Shown piece by piece: positions 17,828 to 26,250 of a stretch of DNA of 64,000 bases. Position 1 is the first letter of the stretch. Every line of letters starts with the position of its first letter. The translations under genes were made by a program, and so were the position numbers. The stretch is from assembly GCA_017416855.1 (NCBI GenBank), contig JAFQAZ010000003.1, positions 62,001 to 126,000 of the forward strand, in the 5' to 3' direction. The notes beneath the pieces are model-generated. The model had not been told where the DNA came from, did no database searches, and saw only the letters and a list, made by a program, of their open reading frames with translations. Origin of the DNA: Clostridia bacterium (GTDB lineage: Bacteria; Bacillota; Clostridia; UBA1381; UBA9506).

Positions 17828-17850
17828 AACCACGCAGGCTTAGCGTGGTT
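17828..17850 (+). terminator. Hairpin with U-rich tail, plus strand
   Basis: AACCACGC-7 nt-GCGTGGTT followed by TTCGTT. No clear plus-strand gene lies before it; it may end transcripts from the repeat region. Confidence 0.4.
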
Positions 17851-17862
17851 TTCGTTATACAA

Positions 17863-17898
17863 AAAAAACGATGGATTCTTTCGAATCCATCGTTTTTT
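17863..17898 (-). terminator. Intrinsic terminator after paaK
   Basis: A 16-bp inverted repeat AAAAAACGATGGATTC/GAATCCATCGTTTTTT with a 4-nt loop, 16 bp past the paaK stop, with T-runs on both strands. Confidence 0.88.
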
Positions 17899-17914
17899 AT
17901 TTTCACTTTTAAAA

Positions 17915-19222
17915 TTAAACCAGCTTACGCTTATCAACAACACGAACAGCCTTGCCTTCACTTCTGGCAATACTCTTGGGCTCTACCAGATGAACAGCAG
18001 GATTGATGCCAAGCATAGTCTTGAGTGCATTGGCAAGTTTCTTTTCCTTCTTCAAAATATCGCTTACCGTATCAGCAAAATGCTCAGGAGCAATTTCTAC
18101 ATTAACCTCAAAGGTATCTGTATTATTCTGTCTGTCAACAATAATCTGATAGTTGGGCTGATAGCCTTCGTTAATCAATACGGTTTCAATTTGGCTGGGG
18201 AATACATTAACACCTCTGATAATCAGCATATCATCCGTTCTTCCCATAGGCTTCGCCATCTTAATCAGCGTTCTGCCGCAAGAGCATTTCTTACGGGAAA
18301 GAACACAAATATCTCTTGTTCTGTAACGAAGCAGGGGGAATGCTTCTTTATCAAGAGAGGTAAATACAAGTTCACCCTCCTCGCCTTCCGGCAACACTTC
18401 ACCTGTATCGGGGTCGATAATTTCTGCTAAAAAGTGGTCTTCATTAATGTGCATACCGGTCTGCTCGGAGCATTCAAAGGCAACGCCGGGACCGGAGGTT
18501 TCTGTCAATCCGTATATATCATAGGCCTTGATGCCAAGAGTTTTTTCAATCTCTCTGCGCATTTCCTCTGTCCATGGTTCTGCACCAAAGATACCTGCTT
18601 TCAGAGGAATATCCTCAGGCTTATAGCCCTGTTCTTTTAATGTTTCGCCGATATAGGCGGCATAAGAAGGAGTGCAGCAAAGAATGGTAGCGCTGAGATC
18701 TGTCATAAACTGAATCTGACGCTCGGTATTACCAGACGACATAGGCAATGTGAGACAGCCAACCTTATGAGAGCCACCGTTAAGACCAGGACCGCCGGTG
18801 AACAAGCCATAGCCATAAGCTACCTGACATACATCTTGATTACTGCCGCCTGCTGCAACAATGGCACGAGCACAGCAATCCTCCCAGAGATTCACATCGT
18901 GCTGCGTGTAGAATGCAACAACGCGACGGCCGGTTGTACCGGATGTAGACTGAATACGAACACAATCTTCAAGGGGTTTGGCCAGCAAACCGTAAGGATA
19001 TGCATCTCTTAAATCCGCTTTTGTGAGAAAAGGCAGTTTATGTAAATCTTCAATTCCCTTAATATCTTCAGGTTTAACACCCTTTTCATCCATTAGATTA
19101 CGGTAATATGCCACATTTTCATAAACATGCTTAACCTGTTTAACCAATTTCTCCGATTGCAGCTTTTTCATCTCTGAAACAGGCATGGTTTCAATATCTT
19201 TCTGATAGTAATTCTGAGCCAT
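17915..19222 (-). CDS. paaK: Phenylacetate-CoA ligase (PaaK family)
   Basis: A 435-residue adenylate-forming enzyme. It has the ATP-binding loop STSGTTGRR (92-100), the middle motif YGLTETSGPGVAFEC, and a C-terminal domain with RYRTRDI and GRTDDMLIIRGVNVFPSQIE. Length and motifs match anaerobic PaaK proteins that activate phenylacetate or indoleacetate, or run in reverse to make ATP during aromatic amino-acid fermentation. It sits alone behind a T-box leader whose specifier reads as UUC (Phe), which fits a role in phenylalanine metabolism. No indolepyruvate oxidoreductase genes are adjacent. Exact substrate is uncertain. Confidence 0.93.
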   Translation of the reverse strand: MAQNYYQKDIETMPVSEMKKLQSEKLVKQVKHVYENVAYYRNLMDEKGVKPEDIKGIEDLHKLPFLTKADLRDAYPYGLLAKPLEDCVRIQSTSGTTGRRVVAFYTQHDVNLWEDCCARAIVAAGGSNQDVCQVAYGYGLFTGGPGLNGGSHKVGCLTLPMSSGNTERQIQFMTDLSATILCCTPSYAAYIGETLKEQGYKPEDIPLKAGIFGAEPWTEEMRREIEKTLGIKAYDIYGLTETSGPGVAFECSEQTGMHINEDHFLAEIIDPDTGEVLPEGEEGELVFTSLDKEAFPLLRYRTRDICVLSRKKCSCGRTLIKMAKPMGRTDDMLIIRGVNVFPSQIETVLINEGYQPNYQIIVDRQNNTDTFEVNVEIAPEHFADTVSDILKKEKKLANALKTMLGINPAVHLVEPKSIARSEGKAVRVVDKRKLV

Positions 19223-19306
19223 TTTTCTACATCCTTCCTGATTTAAAAATTTTTATTCTGTTCGTTACGGAAGAGCGGGCATCTGCCCCAGCTCGCTTTT
19301 TTGAAT

Positions 19307-19590
19307 AAAAAAACGCCCTCCGCAATCCTATATAGGATACAGAGGACGAAAATAACATTTCCGTGGTACCACCTCAGTTCGCCGCCATCTCACAATAGCG
19401 ACCTTATCAGGTACTATTTTATACCTTAGTTCTGTAACGGGAACACCCGTTGCCTCCTACTGAAGATTTCTCTTGTTCAGTGCACTGCTAACAGAAGGAA
19501 TTCGAAGGGGACTCCGCCTTTGCCTCGCACCAACCGGCAACTCTCTCCAGGTTGTTCCCAATCTACTGGTTTCTGCTCTCCGCATTTAAT
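19307..19590 (-). promoter_or_regulatory. T-box leader, probably tRNA-Phe responsive
   Basis: Reading the minus strand, the leader contains an AGTA loop-E sequence, a GGAGAGAGTTG stem I element, GAA-TTC on the 3' side of the specifier loop (TTC at 19500-19498), the T-box AGGTGGTACCACGG (19374-19361), and a terminator GTCCTCTG...CGGAGGGCG followed by T7 (ending 19307). The bulge UGGU would pair with an ACCA tRNA end, i.e. discriminator A, as in tRNA-Phe. The leader should allow paaK expression when uncharged tRNA accumulates. The T-box call is secure; the Phe specifier is read by eye. Confidence 0.92.
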
Positions 19591-19596
19591 GAGTGT

Positions 19597-19625
19597 ATTG
19601 TAGCACTTTGGAGGAAAAATGTCAA
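19597..19625 (-). promoter_or_regulatory. Promoter of the T-box/paaK transcript
   Basis: TTGACA (19625-19620), 17 bp, TACAAT (19602-19597) on the minus strand; transcription would begin just before the T-box leader. Confidence 0.85.
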
Positions 19626-19790
19626 TAGTTTTCAGGAAAATTTTAATTATTTTTAATTTTTTATCGTTATTTAGTCACACCAGTATCTTCTTTTTCATTG
19701 ACCGAAGGCCTACAAGGCAAAACGCGACTATTTTTATGCTTTTTCTGTATTGTTTGACAGCAAAAGGCTCTTCTCCGCGTGTAAATTTTA

Positions 19791-19819
19791 TTGTTTTTCC
19801 GGGTAAAATATGGTATAAT
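19791..19819 (+). promoter_or_regulatory. Promoter of the comB-like gene
   Basis: TTGTTT (19791-19796), 17 bp, TATAAT (19814-19819), about 35 bp before the start codon. Confidence 0.6.
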
Positions 19820-19854
19820 AATCAAGAATTAAAAGCAACAAAAGGAGAAAAACA

Positions 19855-20547
19855 ATGAACATTGAGATTTTGCAATTAATTGAAGGTGCCAAACGAGCAA
19901 AAGGCTTAACCGTTATCATCGATGTGTTCAGAGCCTTTACGATGGAAGCCTATATGATGGCCCGGGGTGCTGAAAAGGTTATCCCCATAGGGGATTGCGA
20001 TTTAGCTTATAAATTAAAGCAGGAAAACCCGGATATTATTTTAGCCGGTGAACGTGGCGGCAAAATTCTCCCCGGCTTTGATGTAGGAAATTCTCCCTGG
20101 GAGCTATTACAGCTTGATGTAACAGGAAAAACAGTGGTACATACTACCAGCGCCGGTACACAGGGCATTGCCAATGCCACAGGCGCGGATGAAATTTTAG
20201 GTGCCAGTCTGGTAACGGCAAAGGCCGTTTCTGAATATATCAAAAAGAGTGGTGCCGAACACGTTTCTCTGGTGTGTATGGGGCTTGAAGGAATCTCTGA
20301 AACAGAGGAAGATACCTTGTGCGCAGAATATATCAAAAGCCTGCTGATTGGCGGCTCTGTGAATATGGAAAAGGAAATAGAAAACCTGAAGGTAACCTCA
20401 GGAGCAAAATTTTTCGATCCGGCACAAAAGGATGTGTTTCCTGCAGAAGACTTCGCTATGTGCACCGAAGTGGATAAATTTGATTTCGTACTTAGACTAA
20501 ACACCGATGGTAAGGGCTTAAGCTATATGGAAAAAATTTGCCTGTAA
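19855..20547 (+). CDS. comB: ComB-like 2-phosphosulfolactate phosphatase family protein
   Basis: A 230-residue protein with the ComB signatures IDVFRAFT near residue 23, AGERGGKILPGFDVGNSP near 61, and TTSAGTQGIANA near 98. In methanogens the family dephosphorylates phosphosulfolactate for coenzyme M synthesis. No coenzyme M or sulfolactate genes are visible here, so the substrate in this organism is probably different. AAAGGAG stands 8 nt before the ATG. It has its own promoter and a strong terminator after it, so it is monocistronic. Confidence 0.85.
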   Translation: MNIEILQLIEGAKRAKGLTVIIDVFRAFTMEAYMMARGAEKVIPIGDCDLAYKLKQENPDIILAGERGGKILPGFDVGNSPWELLQLDVTGKTVVHTTSAGTQGIANATGADEILGASLVTAKAVSEYIKKSGAEHVSLVCMGLEGISETEEDTLCAEYIKSLLIGGSVNMEKEIENLKVTSGAKFFDPAQKDVFPAEDFAMCTEVDKFDFVLRLNTDGKGLSYMEKICL

Positions 20548-20630
20548 AAGGATGATATATCAGGCAACTATTTAAAAAACATATAATTAAACGGAAGATA
20601 CCTGATTATTATATGGCCAATGTATAAACA

Positions 20631-20675
20631 AAAAAGAAACGACGATATTTACAAAAAATATCGTCGTTTCTTTTT
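20631..20675. terminator. Bidirectional terminator between comB and the GNAT gene
   Basis: A 19-bp perfect inverted repeat AAAAAGAAACGACGATATT with its complement and a 7-nt loop. It serves convergent genes and its right arm ends at the GNAT stop codon. Confidence 0.9.
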
Positions 20676-21138
20676 AGGCATAATCCTTACACAATAGCGC
20701 CCTTATATATCCTTTACAAAAACTGGTGGAATGAATGTAAAACCCACGTCCGTAATAAAACCGCACCAGCGAGGAGGCTTTGGCTGCTGTATGCAGCACA
20801 ACACGCTTAATCCCCATTTTTTTCATTTCATTATCAAAGACACCCATCATTGACTTGCCGATACCCAGATTCTGATATTCCATACTCACACCAAAGCGGG
20901 AGAGATACGCCGTATCGTCATTAATCTGCTCTACGCGGAGACTACCTACTACTTCATCGTCAATATAAGCTACATACACCAGTTTATCCAGAATATCGTT
21001 TTCCACCTGCTCTCGGGTTTCGTGAAGAGCGGCAGTATCTTTCAATCCTGCGATTTCAATGTATTTCCGAAATGCCTGTTGGGTTATTTTTACTACGCTG
21101 TCGGTATCATCGAGCGTTGCTTTCCGTACTGAAAACAT
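20674..21138 (-). CDS. GNAT-family N-acetyltransferase
   Basis: A 154-residue protein starting MFSVRKATLDDTDSVVKIT. It has the GNAT core with the acetyl-CoA loop in YQNLGIGKSMM (Q/R-x-x-G-x-G/A type) and a C-terminal FYYGRGFY. The frame is open 29 codons further upstream, but that part overlaps argF; the ATG at 21138 with AAGGAAGGTGG upstream is the likely start. It directly follows argF (22-bp gap) in the ARG-box operon, so an arginine-related acetyl transfer is possible, but it does not look like ArgA or ArgJ. Confidence 0.85.
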   Translation of the reverse strand: MFSVRKATLDDTDSVVKITQQAFRKYIEIAGLKDTAALHETREQVENDILDKLVYVAYIDDEVVGSLRVEQINDDTAYLSRFGVSMEYQNLGIGKSMMGVFDNEMKKMGIKRVVLHTAAKASSLVRFYYGRGFYIHSTSFCKGYIRALLCKDYA

Positions 21139-21160
21139 GGTTTTCCACCTTCCTTTCGGG

Positions 21161-22081
21161 TTACTCACCCATTGCCATAACCATAACTGCCTTCTGAGCA
21201 TGGAGTCTGTTTTCTGCTTCATCAAACACTACAGAATTAGGACCGTCAATCACATCATCTGTCACTTCCATACCGCGATAAGCCGGCAGACAATGCAGGA
21301 AAATAGCATTGGGTTTTGCCAGAGAAAACAGTTCCTTGTTTACCTGATAAGCTCCAAACACCTTTACCTTTTCTTCCTTTTCGCTTTCCTGACCCATGCT
21401 GACCCAGGTATCAGTATATACAACATCTGCATCCTTCACCGCTTCCTTGGGGTCTTCGGTAATCAGAATTTTGGCACCGGTTTCTTTGGCATCTTCCATT
21501 GCCTGTTTTACGACCGTTTCATCGCATTTATAAGCCGCAGGTGTTGCAACTGCCACCTCCATACCGGTTTTGGCACCGCCATACATTAAAGAGTGTGCCA
21601 TATTGTTACCATCTCCTACATAGGCAAGCTTTTTGCCCTTTAAGGAGCCGCAATGTTCTTTAATAGTTAATAAATCTGCCAGAACCTGACAGGGATGGAG
21701 CAAATCCGTTAATCCGTTAATGATGGGGATACTGCCGTATTTTGCCAAATCTTCCACATCAGACTGCTTATAGGTTCGAATCATAATGCCGTCTAAATAA
21801 CGAGACAGAACGTTCGCCGTATCATAAATGGTTTCGCCACGCCCCAGCTGAATATCGTTAGAGCTTAAAAACAGCGCATTACCACCCAGCTGATACATCC
21901 CCACTTCAAAGGATACTCTTGTTCTGGTAGAAGACTTGGTGAAAATCATACCCAGAGTTTTACCCTTTAATAAGGGATGTGGAATTCCCTCTTTCTGTTC
22001 TTTTTTTAATTTTTCTGCTAAAGTTAATGCTTTTTCTATATCCTCAGGGGACCAATCATGTAAAGATAATAAATGTTTCAT
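21161..22081 (-). CDS. argF: Ornithine carbamoyltransferase
   Basis: A 306-residue enzyme converting ornithine and carbamoyl phosphate to citrulline. It has the carbamoyl-phosphate loop SSTRTRVSFE (50-59), HPCQVLADLLT, and the ornithine-side motif FLHCLPAYRG near the C-terminus. Standard length. It follows argD with a 13-bp gap. The operator-bearing promoter upstream of argD supports a biosynthetic rather than arginine-deiminase role. Confidence 0.95.
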   Translation of the reverse strand: MKHLLSLHDWSPEDIEKALTLAEKLKKEQKEGIPHPLLKGKTLGMIFTKSSTRTRVSFEVGMYQLGGNALFLSSNDIQLGRGETIYDTANVLSRYLDGIMIRTYKQSDVEDLAKYGSIPIINGLTDLLHPCQVLADLLTIKEHCGSLKGKKLAYVGDGNNMAHSLMYGGAKTGMEVAVATPAAYKCDETVVKQAMEDAKETGAKILITEDPKEAVKDADVVYTDTWVSMGQESEKEEKVKVFGAYQVNKELFSLAKPNAIFLHCLPAYRGMEVTDDVIDGPNSVVFDEAENRLHAQKAVMVMAMGE

Positions 22082-22094
22082 CGTTTTACTCCTT

Positions 22095-23291
22095 TTACAG
22101 TTCTTTTAAAACAGTTTCCAGCGCCAGAACAAAGTCATCGGCCTGCTCTTTGGTTAAAATGAGTGCCGGTACCAGGCGGAGAATTTTGTCTCCCACGGCA
22201 CCTACCAGATATTTTGCGCTGAACAACGCGCCCTGCACCTTTTTGGCAACTGCTTCTTTAAATTCAATTCCAATCATTAAGCCCAAACCGCGAACCTCAG
22301 CCATAACAGGATATGCTTTCTGTAATGCCGACAGCTTTTCTTTTAAGTAAGCACCTACTATGGCGCTGTTTTCCACTAATTTTTCTTCCTCATAGGCTTT
22401 AAACACTGCAAGACCTGCCGCTGTCGCCAAAGGATTTCCACCAAAAGTTGTACCATGGTCACCGGGTTCAAAACCCGCTGCCACTTCAGCTTTGGCACCG
22501 ATGGCGCCAATAGGAACGCCACCGCCTAAGGCTTTTGCCATGGTGAAAATATCCGGCTCTATACCGTAATTTTCATAACAGAACAATTTGCCGGTTCGGC
22601 CCATTCCGGTTTGGATTTCATCCACAATCAATAAGATATTGTTCTCTTTGCAAAGCTTTACGATGCCGTCCACATAAGCTTGTTTCAGAGGACGGACACC
22701 GGATTCACCCTGCACAAGTTCCAGCATAATGGCTGCTGTTTTATCGGATATCGCTGCAAGCAGCGCCTCCATATCATTGGCCGGCACGTGAATAAAGCCC
22801 GGCGTTAATGGTTTGTATGGCTTTTGATATTTTTCCTGCCCTGTAGCTGCCACACACGCCAGCGTTCTGCCGTGAAATGAATTTGTTAAGGTAATAACCT
22901 CATTTTTTTCAGGCTGATTTTTCTTATAAAAATAAATTTTAGCAAGCTTAATGGCACCTTCGTTAGCCTCTGCACCGGAGTTGCCAAAAAATACTTTATC
23001 TGCAACTGAATGCTTGACAATGGCTTCGGCCAGCTTTGCCTGATTTTCAATATAATATAAGCTGGAGGTATGCAACAGCTTATCCACCTGCTTATGCAGT
23101 GCCTCTGAAAGGGTGGGATGACAATGCCCCAATCCGCAAACGGCAATACCAGCCATAAAATCAGTATATCTGTTCCCTTCCGTATCATACAGATAAATAC
23201 CCTCACCTTTCTCAAAACAAACCGGCGTCCGTTTCCCAAAGGTATTCATATAATATTGCTCATCCAACTGCATAACCGCTTGCAAATTCAT
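22095..23291 (-). CDS. argD: Acetylornithine aminotransferase
   Basis: A 398-residue class-III PLP aminotransferase. It contains GNSGAEANEGAIKLA, FHGRTLACVAATGQ, LIVDEIQTGMGRTGKLF, and the PLP lysine in MAKALGGGVPIGA. First gene of argD-argF-GNAT. The other arginine genes (argC, argJ, argB) are not in the window. The promoter just upstream overlaps two ARG-box-like sequences. Confidence 0.94.
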   Translation of the reverse strand: MNLQAVMQLDEQYYMNTFGKRTPVCFEKGEGIYLYDTEGNRYTDFMAGIAVCGLGHCHPTLSEALHKQVDKLLHTSSLYYIENQAKLAEAIVKHSVADKVFFGNSGAEANEGAIKLAKIYFYKKNQPEKNEVITLTNSFHGRTLACVAATGQEKYQKPYKPLTPGFIHVPANDMEALLAAISDKTAAIMLELVQGESGVRPLKQAYVDGIVKLCKENNILLIVDEIQTGMGRTGKLFCYENYGIEPDIFTMAKALGGGVPIGAIGAKAEVAAGFEPGDHGTTFGGNPLATAAGLAVFKAYEEEKLVENSAIVGAYLKEKLSALQKAYPVMAEVRGLGLMIGIEFKEAVAKKVQGALFSAKYLVGAVGDKILRLVPALILTKEQADDFVLALETVLKEL

Positions 23292-23318
23292 TTTTTTGCC
23301 TTCTTTCTTGCTTTGTGG

Positions 23319-23352
23319 TTATAATTATACACCATGTTGTATAATTATGCAA
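23319..23352 (-). promoter_or_regulatory. argD promoter with two ARG-box-like operators
   Basis: On the minus strand TTGCAT (23352-23347), 17 bp, TATAAT (23329-23324). TGTATAATTATGCA (23338-23351) and TTATAATTATACA (23319-23331) closely match the ArgR consensus TGMATWWWWATKCA, the first covering the -35 and the second the -10. ArgR with arginine would block RNA polymerase. Confidence 0.8.
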
Positions 23353-23425
23353 GTATTTTTTTAAATTTTTTATTTTTTATTTAAAATCATATATTTTACT
23401 TGCCATGAACACTTTCTCTTTAAGC

Positions 23426-23462
23426 GTAAAAACACTCGCACAGACAAGTCCGCGCGAGTGTT
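23426..23462 (-). terminator. Terminator after the sugar operon
   Basis: AACACTCGC-14 nt-GCGAGTGTT; on the minus strand the arm runs directly into GTTTTT. It lies 25 bp past the fucose-isomerase-like stop. Confidence 0.75.
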
Positions 23463-23486
23463 ATACAGTTTATGAATAAAAATTCG

Positions 23487-24836
23487 TCATATGATTTCAA
23501 TACCTAAAATCTTACAGAGATTTGCAATTTTTTCAGTATTGTCACCATAAGAGATGATGTAATGCTGGCACATAACGTTCTGTGCAAATTTCTCAGTATC
23601 TTCCAAAAGAATTTCCAGACCGGGGAGCTGAGGTGCCGGCTGAGTCCAGCCACATTCCTCCCACTTTCTGGGTGTAATGCCTTCGCCCTTAACCATATGC
23701 ATGTAGTATTTACCGCCTTCGGTAAACAGTCTGCACATTGTCAGTTCACCGGTTTTTACCTTGGAAACATTTAAAATACCTTCAGACAGTTCGCCGAATG
23801 CAGCAGGCAGAACCTGGGTCGCACCCTCGGTTACTTCTGCAGGAACATAGTCCGGAACGCCTGCTAATACTCTGTCTTCAAAGAATTCATAAAATTCAAG
23901 ATATGCACCGCACTGACCGGTCAAGTATCTCACCATCAACTGGGTTACGTTACCTAAGCAGTCATTTTCAGGAATGGTGGAAACCTTAGCTTCATCAGAA
24001 AGGAGCATAAAGATGGGAGCCGGCGGGAAGCCACACAGCTTTTTCATACCGTCAACGTCCTTTAAGGAGATGGCGTCGTAGCCTCTTTCGTCAATGATTT
24101 CCTTAACAGCCAGGTAATAACCGGCTGCCATTTCCATACCCTCGCGTTTTGCTTCTTTTAAGAAGGTCCACTTGGACATTGCCTTTTCAATGACTTCATT
24201 TTTAGCTTCAGCAGTGATTTTTTCATATCTCTGCTGCATTTCCAGCATTTCAAAGGTTTCGATTTCAGGACCAACCACTCTCTTTAAGGAAGAACCATCA
24301 TAGAGAGTACCATAAAGGTTCATATCACGGTAGCCTGCCATACCAACCTTAGCGCTTCTCAATTTCTTGGCGGCAGATGCTGCATCACAGAAAGCTGCCA
24401 CTTTAGAAGCGCCGCTCTTTTTGCCAATGATGTCATACACATATTTAAAGGTATAGCCTAAGTCGTGGAAGGTTTTGCGCAACGCGCTGGTACCTGCCTG
24501 ATCAGCGGTGGTAACCAGTCTGCCGTCATCTTCAATCCAGCCGCAAAGGCCCCATAAAACCATGGGTTTTTCTTTATACTGTTCGCAAACCTTAACAACT
24601 GCGTGGGTAGGAATCCAACCGGCAATGCAGATAACGATGGAATCAAAATCCTTGCCTTTTAATGCTTCAATAGCACTTTTAACATCTTTTTCTTCATAGT
24701 CATCCGTTACGGGGTAAACCGTAATCAGGTCAAGACCCTCTGCCTGCAGTTCTTCCGCAGCTTGCTTACATTTTTTAATAATGACGTCCTTCGGTGTGTT
24801 TACTTCACCAAAGCCGACAAACGCTGTCTTTTTCAT
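23487..24836 (-). CDS. L-fucose/L-arabinose isomerase-like protein
   Basis: A 449-residue protein whose N-terminal Rossmann-like part (VGFGEVNTP, DSIVICIAGWIPTHAVV, MVLWGLCGW) and C-terminal half resemble the FucI/AraA-fold isomerases, which interconvert aldoses and ketoses with a divalent metal. It is shorter than E. coli FucI (about 590 residues) and belongs to the less characterised FucI-like group. Its start overlaps the kinase stop by 4 bp, so isomerase and kinase are translationally coupled: free sugar to ketose to phosphoketose is the likely sequence. The sugar is not known. Confidence 0.82.
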   Translation of the reverse strand: MKKTAFVGFGEVNTPKDVIIKKCKQAAEELQAEGLDLITVYPVTDDYEEKDVKSAIEALKGKDFDSIVICIAGWIPTHAVVKVCEQYKEKPMVLWGLCGWIEDDGRLVTTADQAGTSALRKTFHDLGYTFKYVYDIIGKKSGASKVAAFCDAASAAKKLRSAKVGMAGYRDMNLYGTLYDGSSLKRVVGPEIETFEMLEMQQRYEKITAEAKNEVIEKAMSKWTFLKEAKREGMEMAAGYYLAVKEIIDERGYDAISLKDVDGMKKLCGFPPAPIFMLLSDEAKVSTIPENDCLGNVTQLMVRYLTGQCGAYLEFYEFFEDRVLAGVPDYVPAEVTEGATQVLPAAFGELSEGILNVSKVKTGELTMCRLFTEGGKYYMHMVKGEGITPRKWEECGWTQPAPQLPGLEILLEDTEKFAQNVMCQHYIISYGDNTEKIANLCKILGIEII

Positions 24837-26236
24837 ACATTCGCCTCCTCAAAAGCTAAATATCGCTGATATGCCTCGCTGTAATCCGCGCCACTGGGAA
24901 TGTATTCCTTATCTGTCTGAATCAGCTTATTGCACGCTGCTTCCACGCTGTCAAAAATACCAGCACCAACGCCGGCAATAATGGCAGAACCCAGGCAGGC
25001 AGATTCAGCATTTTTCAAGGTTACAATTTTTTTGCCGGTTACATCCGCCTTAATCTGACACCAGAGCGGGCTGGATGCGCCGCCACCCATAGAACGGATC
25101 TGTTCACAGGAGGATACGCTTAAATAATCCAGACTTTCCTGCAGCATAAATGCCACAGATTCCAAAATGCCACGAACAAAGTGGCCTCTTTTATGCTCCA
25201 TGGTAAGGCCCAAAAAGGCACCACGGGCATCCGGATTATATTTAGGGATAATGCTACCGCAAAGATAGGGCATAAAGGTGAGACCGTTGCAACCGGGTTC
25301 AACCTTTCCGGCAATCATATCCAGTTCTTTAAAGTTAAAATCTTCACAGAAATTTTCCTTGAACCACTTTAAGGCAATGCCCGCTGTGGGAGTCCAGGAC
25401 AAAAGACAGTAGTTGCCGTCATAGTTAACGTGACAAGGCACACGACTATCCTCCTGATAGGGAGGAAATTCATCTGTGGGCACAACTATAGCCATAGTAG
25501 TGCCTGTCATTTCACTGACAACACTTTTGTTGATGACGCCGGCACCAACAGAGCCTGCCACCTGATCCATCACACCGGTTACAACCGTTGTGCCGTCACA
25601 AGTGCTAATGACCTGTGCACTATCCATTAAACGTGGCAGTTGATTTTCGGAAACACCGATAAAATCAAGCATTTCCTTCCACCAACAACCATTTTTAATG
25701 TCTAAGTACAAACTGGAAGACTGCAAAGTTTTTTCCGTTACAAATTCGCCGGTTAGGCGATAAATCAAAAAGTCTTCCAAGAGGAAAATCTTTTCAATTT
25801 TCTGGAATATAGCCGGCTCATTATCACGAAGCCACATCAGCTTGGAAGCAGGCCAGGTGGCCGTAATTTCCGGCTGACCGGTCACTTCGTAAACGGTTTT
25901 CACGCCAAACTTTGCATCAATTTTTTCTGCTTCGGCCACCGCTCTGTTATCCAGCCACACAATGGCATTGTAGAGGGGCTTGCCTTCTGCATCTGTTACG
26001 ATTAATGTTTCGCATTGAGTATCAATGGAAAGCGCGGTTACTTCATACTCTTTTTTGATTTCGCCATAAGCCTCGGAGAACATTTTCCAATATTCTTCCG
26101 GATTAAGCTCCACACGGTCACCGTGGGTTTCCAGGGTATAATCCCTGGAAACCGACTTTAACTGGTTACCGTTTTCATCGAACAAAACCATTTTAAGAGA
26201 GGTTGTACCTACGTCTACACCAAGCAAATTAGCCAT
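24833..26236 (-). CDS. FGGY-family carbohydrate kinase
   Basis: A 467-residue ATP-dependent sugar kinase. N-terminal LLGVDVGTTSLKMVLFDENG is the FGGY phosphate loop. DNRAVAEAEK, the central GVMDQVAGSVGAGVINKS and the C-terminal ATP motif SMGGGASSPLWCQIKADVTGKKI are present. It most resembles xylulose kinases but the family spans many polyols and ketoses. It is between yjbQ and the isomerase; the 4-bp overlap with the latter implies they act on the same substrate. Confidence 0.9.
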   Translation of the reverse strand: MANLLGVDVGTTSLKMVLFDENGNQLKSVSRDYTLETHGDRVELNPEEYWKMFSEAYGEIKKEYEVTALSIDTQCETLIVTDAEGKPLYNAIVWLDNRAVAEAEKIDAKFGVKTVYEVTGQPEITATWPASKLMWLRDNEPAIFQKIEKIFLLEDFLIYRLTGEFVTEKTLQSSSLYLDIKNGCWWKEMLDFIGVSENQLPRLMDSAQVISTCDGTTVVTGVMDQVAGSVGAGVINKSVVSEMTGTTMAIVVPTDEFPPYQEDSRVPCHVNYDGNYCLLSWTPTAGIALKWFKENFCEDFNFKELDMIAGKVEPGCNGLTFMPYLCGSIIPKYNPDARGAFLGLTMEHKRGHFVRGILESVAFMLQESLDYLSVSSCEQIRSMGGGASSPLWCQIKADVTGKKIVTLKNAESACLGSAIIAGVGAGIFDSVEAACNKLIQTDKEYIPSGADYSEAYQRYLAFEEANV

Positions 26237-26250
26237 GGTTATCCCTCCGA

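Noticed and set aside
17825-18430. 201-codon plus-strand frame
   Set aside because: Antisense shadow of paaK that also runs through the terminator.
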